NCBI GenBank assembly: GCA_030848545.1
Contig: JAVDCA010000003.1
Location: 186,001-250,000, forward strand
DNA: 64,000 nt
DNA from: Astrobacterium formosum
GTDB taxonomy: Bacteria > Pseudomonadota > Alphaproteobacteria > Rhizobiales > Xanthobacteraceae
Direction: 5' to 3'
Shown: positions 59,781 to 64,000 of the stretch, one piece after another
Layout: each line of letters opens with the position of its first letter
Position numbering within the stretch: the stretch's first letter is position 1
Notes under the pieces: model-generated
What the model was told of the DNA's origin: nothing
What the model saw: the letters and a program-made list of their open reading frames with translations, nothing else
Database searches by the model: none
Program-made: the position numbers and the translations under genes

Positions 59781-60746
59781 ATGACCATTACGACCCCATC
59801 AGCCCCCCTTCTGGTCGCCCGCCGAATGCCCGATGCCGTCATCGCGCGCGCGCGGCGCGACTTCGACGCGGTGATCGCCGACCACGACATGAACACCCAG
59901 GAACTCGTCGACGCCGTCCGCGCACACGGCTTCAAAGCCATCCTGACCGGCAAGAAGGCGGCGCTGACCGCAGCCGATGTCGCCTCGCTGCCGGACACGC
60001 TGCAGATCATCGCCAATCCCAGCGCCGGTTATGACCACATGGACGTCGCGGCCGCCAAGGCGCGCGGCATCATCGTCACCAATGCGCCGGACGCGCTGAC
60101 GGAGTGTACCGCCGACTTCGCCTTCATGCTCATTCTCGCCGCCTGCCGGCGCGCCTCGGAATACGAGCGGATCATGCGCGGCGGCTGGCGCAAGTCATTC
60201 GGCCAGCCCGACATGCTCGGCAAGCGCGTCAACGCTTCGACGCTGGGCATCGTCGGCTTCGGCCGCATCGGCCGCGCGGTGGCGCGGCGGGCGCGCGCCT
60301 TCGACATGACGGTCATCTACAACGACCGCGCACGCGCGCCGGCCGCAGCCGAACAAGGCGCCGTGTTCGAGCCGGATTTCAAGAACCTGCTGCCGCGCTG
60401 TGACATCCTCACTCTGCATGTGCCGGGCGGGGACGGTGTCCTGATGACACGCGAGGCGTTCGGCCTCATGCGCAAAGGCGCCGTGTTCATCAACGCCGCC
60501 CGCGGTTCTCTGGTCGACGAGGATGCGCTGATCGATGCCCTGGCGTCCGGCCACCTGTTTGCCGCCGGGCTCGACGTCTTCCGCCGTGAGCCGGATTTCG
60601 ACCTGCGCTTCGCCGAGCTGCCGAACGTCTTTCTGACCCCGCACATGGCGAGTTCAACGGTCGAGACCCGCGACGCCATGGGTTTTACGGCCCTCGACAA
60701 CATCGCGGCCGTCCTCGCCGGCCGGCCGCCCCTTAACCCGATCTGA
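59781..60746 (+). CDS. D-2-hydroxyacid dehydrogenase (glyoxylate/hydroxypyruvate reductase-like)
   Basis: A 321-residue NAD(P)H enzyme. The cofactor loop GFGRIG is at 159-164, with catalytic R241 (NAARGSLVDE), E270 (FRREPDF) and H288 (TPHMAS). It could reduce glyoxylate, hydroxypyruvate or tartronate semialdehyde-like products of the aldolase encoded downstream. The 178-base gap after tctC contains a partial GGTCCCTGCTTGCGCGGGGA hairpin element and no gene. Confidence 0.87.
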   Translation: MTITTPSAPLLVARRMPDAVIARARRDFDAVIADHDMNTQELVDAVRAHGFKAILTGKKAALTAADVASLPDTLQIIANPSAGYDHMDVAAAKARGIIVTNAPDALTECTADFAFMLILAACRRASEYERIMRGGWRKSFGQPDMLGKRVNASTLGIVGFGRIGRAVARRARAFDMTVIYNDRARAPAAAEQGAVFEPDFKNLLPRCDILTLHVPGGDGVLMTREAFGLMRKGAVFINAARGSLVDEDALIDALASGHLFAAGLDVFRREPDFDLRFAELPNVFLTPHMASSTVETRDAMGFTALDNIAAVLAGRPPLNPI

Positions 60747-60875
60747 CCGCGCCGGGCCGCCAGACCTGGGGAAGATGCGTTTTCCAGCGGCTTACCACGC
60801 GCCATCCAGGCCGACCCGGCCTCTAGGCGTCTTTCCGGACTTGTTCGCATCACCATGCTCTGTATCGTATCTGAT

Positions 60876-60887
60876 ATCATATATGAT
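60876..60887 (+). promoter_or_regulatory. GntR-type operator candidate
   Basis: ATCATATATGAT is a perfect 12-base palindrome, overlapping TGATATCA (60872-60879), immediately upstream of the gntR start. The locally AT-rich sequence resembles operators of FCD-type GntR regulators. Confidence 0.45.
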
Positions 60888-60902
60888 CCAGCCGGGTCTG
60901 AC

Positions 60903-61640
60903 ATGACGTTCAGCGCCGCCGAGCCTCTCGTCCGCCGCAACACCGCCGAACAGCTGTTCGATGCGCTTCGGGAGCGAATCTTGAGCCACGCGCTGCCGCC
61001 CGGCATCCACCTTGTCGAGGCGCAGATCGCCGCCGAGTTCCGCATATCGACGACGCCGGTGCGCGAGGCGCTGCAGCGCCTCGTCCAGGTCGGTCTCGCC
61101 GACCGCCAGACGGCGCGCGGTATCACCGTGCATCGCCCCACCGCCGCCGAAGTGCGCGACATTTTCGAGATGCGGATGATCCTGGAACCGGCCGGCCTCC
61201 TGGACGCGGCGCGCGCCATGGACGAAGCCGGCTGGAACGCGCTCGAACGAATTCTCGCCGACGCCAAGATCGCCATCGATGCCGGCCAGGCCGGCGTCTC
61301 CGCCGCCCTCAACGCCCGCTTTCACCGGGGCTTGAGCGAGCGCGCCAGAAACCAGATCCTGCGCGACGCGCTGCGCGACCTCGCCGACCGTCACCGGCTC
61401 GGTTCGCTGTACGGCTGGTCGGTCGTCAACCACTCGGGCGCCGAATGGAAGGAGCATCGCGCCATTCTGGCGCATGCGCGCCGCGGCGAAGTCACACGCG
61501 CCGCCGAACTCCTGCGCGAGCATATCGGCCGCTACCTGGAGTTTGCCGTCGCCGCCCTCGAACGCTTCGAACGCGACCGCGGCGAACTGCCGACCTTGCA
61601 TGCGCCCGACGCCTTCGCGCCGCACGAATCCGCCCCATGA
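60903..61640 (+). CDS. GntR-family (FCD) transcriptional regulator
   Basis: A 245-residue regulator with winged helix IAAEFRISTTPVREALQRLV and wing ADRQTARGITVHRP, then an FCD domain (RDIFEMRMILEPAGLLDAAR through AEWKEHRAILAHARRGE, with metal-site histidines). I prefer ATG 60903 because an operator-like palindrome lies just before it. An in-frame ATG at 60855 would place the palindrome inside the gene. It probably controls the tct-dehydrogenase-aldolase operon in which it sits. Confidence 0.87.
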   Translation: MTFSAAEPLVRRNTAEQLFDALRERILSHALPPGIHLVEAQIAAEFRISTTPVREALQRLVQVGLADRQTARGITVHRPTAAEVRDIFEMRMILEPAGLLDAARAMDEAGWNALERILADAKIAIDAGQAGVSAALNARFHRGLSERARNQILRDALRDLADRHRLGSLYGWSVVNHSGAEWKEHRAILAHARRGEVTRAAELLREHIGRYLEFAVAALERFERDRGELPTLHAPDAFAPHESAP

Positions 61641-61697
61641 CAAACCGCTGCTGATGTCAGGTGCGGCGGATGGCGCCGACTTGAGGAGTGACATTCC

Positions 61698-62495
61698 GTG
61701 ACCGATCCGCGTCTCACCCGCTTTTTCGACAACGGTTTCAAGAAGCGGCTCATCGCCGACGAACTGCAGATCGGCCTGTGGCTCAACTCCGCCTCGCCCC
61801 TGGTCGCCGAACTCGTCTCCTATACGGGTTTCGGCTGGGTGTTGATCGACGCCGAGCACGCTCCCAATGATCTCGCCGAGACCGTCGCGCAGTTGCAGGT
61901 CTTCATCGGCAGTCCGACCTCGGTGATCGTGCGTCCGCCGTGGAACGACATGGTGATGATCAAGCGCCTGCTCGATGCCGGCGTGCAGAACTTCCTCATT
62001 CCCTTCGTGCAGACCGCCGAGGAAGCGACGGCCGCCGTCGCCTCGGTGCGCTATCCGCCCAGGGGCGTGCGCGGCGTCTCGGTCGGCAGCCGCTCGTCGG
62101 CCTTCGGCATGGCGCCCGATTACTGGAAGAAGATCGACGACCACATCGGCGTCACGGTCCAGATCGAGCATCAGACCGGCTATGGCAATCTCGCCGATAT
62201 CTGCGCCGTCGATGGCGTCGACGGCGTCTTCGTCGGCCCGCAGGACCTCGCCGCCTCTTTCGGTCACATCGTCGACGTCCAGCATGCCGACGTGCAGAGG
62301 TTGATCGCCGACGTGCCTGCGGTGGCGCGGCGTTTCGGCAAAGCGGCCGGCATCCTCGCCTCCAATCCGCAGGAGGGCCAGCGCTACGTCGACATGGGCT
62401 ATTCGTTCGTCGGGGTCGGCTCCGATCTCGGCCTCTTGAAGGGCGCGGCCACCAAGGCGGCGCATGCCATCACCGGACGGTCGACCAAGGGCTGA
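61698..62495 (+). CDS. HpcH/HpaI-type class II aldolase
   Basis: Metal-dependent pyruvate-type aldolase of 265 residues. Catalytic H54 (DAEHAPND), R79 (IVRPPWND) and the metal ligands E157 (QIEHQTG) and D183 (GPQDLAAS) are present. Such enzymes split 2-keto-3-deoxy acids or 4-hydroxy-2-keto acids into pyruvate and an aldehyde. It starts with GTG and has GAGGAG about ten bases upstream. In this operon it could cleave a compound derived from the imported acid; the dehydrogenase would handle a product. Confidence 0.9.
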   Translation: MTDPRLTRFFDNGFKKRLIADELQIGLWLNSASPLVAELVSYTGFGWVLIDAEHAPNDLAETVAQLQVFIGSPTSVIVRPPWNDMVMIKRLLDAGVQNFLIPFVQTAEEATAAVASVRYPPRGVRGVSVGSRSSAFGMAPDYWKKIDDHIGVTVQIEHQTGYGNLADICAVDGVDGVFVGPQDLAASFGHIVDVQHADVQRLIADVPAVARRFGKAAGILASNPQEGQRYVDMGYSFVGVGSDLGLLKGAATKAAHAITGRSTKG

Positions 62496-62524
62496 CCGCC
62501 ATCACAACGGCCGGGAGATTTGCC

Positions 62525-63016
62525 ATGCAGCTGCGGGCGGCGGGACCGAAGGACGTCTGGGCGGGGCTGATCTACATCGCCTTCGGAGGCGGGGTGTTCT
62601 GGGCGACGTTGAGCTATCGACTCGGCACCGCCGGACGCATGGGACCGGGATATTTCCCACGCGTCCTGGCGCTCATTCTCGTCACCATCGGCGTCATATC
62701 GCTCGTCCGCGGGTTCATCGTGCGCGGCACGCCTGTGGGAGAAATGGCGTGGAAACCATTGGCGACGATCTCGCTGTCGGCGGCGCTGTTCGGATTGCTG
62801 CTCGAACGCGCCGGCCTGATGGTGGCACTGGCGGCGCTGGTGCTGGTGTCGGCCTCCGCCAGCAAGGAGTTCCGCTGGGATCCGAAGGCCCTCGTCGGGT
62901 TGGTCGGGCTGATCGCCTTCTGTGTGCTCGCCTTCGTGAAGGGGCTGGGCGTGCCGTTGCCGATCCTCGGCAGTTGGCTTGAGCCCCTCGCCGTCATGGC
63001 GCCCTGGCTGCGCTAG
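62525..63016 (+). CDS. tctB: Tripartite tricarboxylate transporter small permease (TctB)
   Basis: A 163-residue protein with four membrane helices. The N-terminal region LIYIAFGGGVFWATLSYRLG followed by TAGRMGPGYFPRVLALILV is the TctB hallmark. It lies 29 bases after the aldolase gene and 10 before tctA, whose ribosome site AGGAGAG overlaps the tctB stop. Confidence 0.9.
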   Translation: MQLRAAGPKDVWAGLIYIAFGGGVFWATLSYRLGTAGRMGPGYFPRVLALILVTIGVISLVRGFIVRGTPVGEMAWKPLATISLSAALFGLLLERAGLMVALAALVLVSASASKEFRWDPKALVGLVGLIAFCVLAFVKGLGVPLPILGSWLEPLAVMAPWLR

Positions 63017-63026
63017 GAGAGACGCC

Positions 63027-64000
63027 ATGGATCTGTTCGCCAACCTCGCCCTCGGCTTTTCGACCTCGCTGTCGTTCACCAATCTCGCCTACTGCTTCGT
63101 CGGCGTCTTCCTCGGAACCGCCGTCGGCGTCCTGCCCGGCCTCGGCGTGCCGGCAACAGTCGCCATGCTGTTGCCGGCGACCTTCGTGCTGCCGCCCGTG
63201 TCGGCGCTGATCATGCTCGCCGGCATTTTCTACGGCGCCCAGTACGGCGGTTCGACCACCTCGATCCTGGTCAACCTGCCCGGGGAAACCTCGTCCGTGA
63301 TCACGGCGCTGGACGGTCACCAGATGGCCCGCCAGGGCAAGGCGGGCCGCGCGCTGGCGACCTCGGCGATCGGCTCGTTCTTCGCCGGCACGGTGTGCAC
63401 CTTGCTGATGGCGATGTTCGCGCCGCCGCTCGGCGCCATGGCGCTCGAATTCGGCCCGGCCGAATATTTCTCGCTGATGGTGCTCGGCCTCGTCGCCTCG
63501 ATCGTGCTCGCCTCGGGTTCGATCCTGCACGCGTTGGGCATGGTGGTGATCGGCCTCCTGCTGGGTCTCGTCGGCACCGACGTCAATTCAGGTGCTCAAC
63601 GCTTCGCCTTGGGGATCTCCGAACTGATCGACGGCATCAACTTCGTCGTCATCGCCATGGGGATGTTCGGGCTCGGCGAGATCGCCGCCAATCTCCAGAA
63701 CGCCGACACGCGCGAGTTGACGGTCAAGAAGGTCACCGGCCTGTGGCCCGACCGCGAGGACTGGAAACGCATCTGGGCGCCGATTCTGCGTGGCACTGCG
63801 CTCGGCTCGGTGCTCGGCCTGCTGCCGGGCGGCGGCGCCGCGCTCGCCTCATTCGGCGCCTATGCGCTGGAAAAGAAGGTGTCGAAGAATCGCGCCCAGT
63901 TCGGCAAAGGCGCCATCGAAGGGGTGGCGGCGCCGGAAGCCGCCAACAATGCCGGCGCGCAAATGTCGTTCGTGCCGATGCTCACGCTCGGCATCCCGGC
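63027..64000 (+). CDS. tctA: Tripartite tricarboxylate transporter large permease (TctA), partial
   Basis: The first 324 codons of the large membrane subunit; the gene runs off the window. [20 protein letters not shown] and [20 protein letters not shown] with the second repeat near 268-300 ([20 protein letters not shown]) are diagnostic, two inverted repeats forming the carboxylate path. It completes the TctCBA importer begun at 58631. A dead fragment of a paralogue lies at 30484-30614. Confidence 0.93.
   Translation, partial: MDLFANLALGFSTSLSFTNLAYCFVGVFLGTAVGVLPGLGVPATVAMLLPATFVLPPVSALIMLAGIFYGAQYGGSTTSILVNLPGETSSVITALDGHQMARQGKAGRALATSAIGSFFAGTVCTLLMAMFAPPLGAMALEFGPAEYFSLMVLGLVASIVLASGSILHALGMVVIGLLLGLVGTDVNSGAQRFALGISELIDGINFVVIAMGMFGLGEIAANLQNADTRELTVKKVTGLWPDREDWKRIWAPILRGTALGSVLGLLPGGGAALASFGAYALEKKVSKNRAQFGKGAIEGVAAPEAANNAGAQMSFVPMLTLGIP

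Overview
The window looks like chromosomal DNA of a GC-rich alphaproteobacterium, probably of the order Hyphomicrobiales (Rhizobiales; Bradyrhizobium/Rhodopseudomonas/Xanthobacteraceae-like). Supporting signs are a CcrM-type adenine methyltransferase, an alphaproteobacterial LexA box (GAAC-N7-GAAC), a mutY/DUF721/dsbA-like/smc gene order, many TRAP, Tct and ABC uptake systems, and six copies of a palindromic intergenic repeat beginning and ending in CGTCATTGCGA/TCGCAATGACG. This placement is inference, as no database was searched. No rRNA, tRNA, CRISPR array, prophage or insertion sequence was found.

Layout. 0-3 kb: the end of a TonB-dependent receptor and a three-gene NMT1-type ABC importer. 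3-12.9 kb: ispE, a TPR lipoprotein-like protein, ETF-ubiquinone oxidoreductase, a family-4-like uracil-DNA glycosylase, a purine permease and cydAB (bd/CIO quinol oxidase). 13-24 kb: housekeeping and repair genes, namely a GT39 glycosyltransferase, rnhB, a VOC protein, an apparently SOS-controlled radical SAM protein, a GT2, a MarR-GNAT fusion, a BrnA-like orphan, moaB, a zinc metallopeptidase and ccrM. 23.2-29 kb: a LacI-ABC importer-phosphodiesterase operon.

29-33 kb holds small metabolic genes (GNAT, RidA), a decayed tctA fragment, and a hydroxyacid dehydrogenase paired with a GntR regulator. 32.9-41.9 kb is a same-strand catabolic block: LacI regulator, CoA-transferase, enoyl-CoA hydratase, TRAP importer, acyl-CoA dehydrogenase, MaoC hydratase and SDR. 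Together these would import a carboxylic acid, activate it to a CoA thioester and run beta-oxidation-like steps. 42-47 kb: a small secreted protein, then LysR, an MFS carrier and aspartate ammonia-lyase, then a GST. 47.4-49.8 kb: a collapsed enolase-superfamily gene, an SMP-30 lactonase and mutY.

49.8-54.8 kb: DUF721 protein, a Tat-exported DsbA-like thioredoxin fold protein, a strong terminator, and smc. 54.9-57.2 kb is an accessory islet with a lower-GC membrane protein and two tandem toxin-antitoxin modules (VapBC, then TacAT). 57.3-64 kb: a DNA-binding-domain/citrate-synthase fusion facing a tctC-dehydrogenase-gntR-aldolase-tctB-tctA operon, which runs off the right edge.

The most interesting signals are the LexA-box promoter plus C-terminal clamp-binding motif of the radical SAM protein, the cluster of GAGTC sites in front of ccrM, the HTH-citrate synthase fusion with operator-like repeats at its own start, and the LacI-controlled carboxylate-degradation block.
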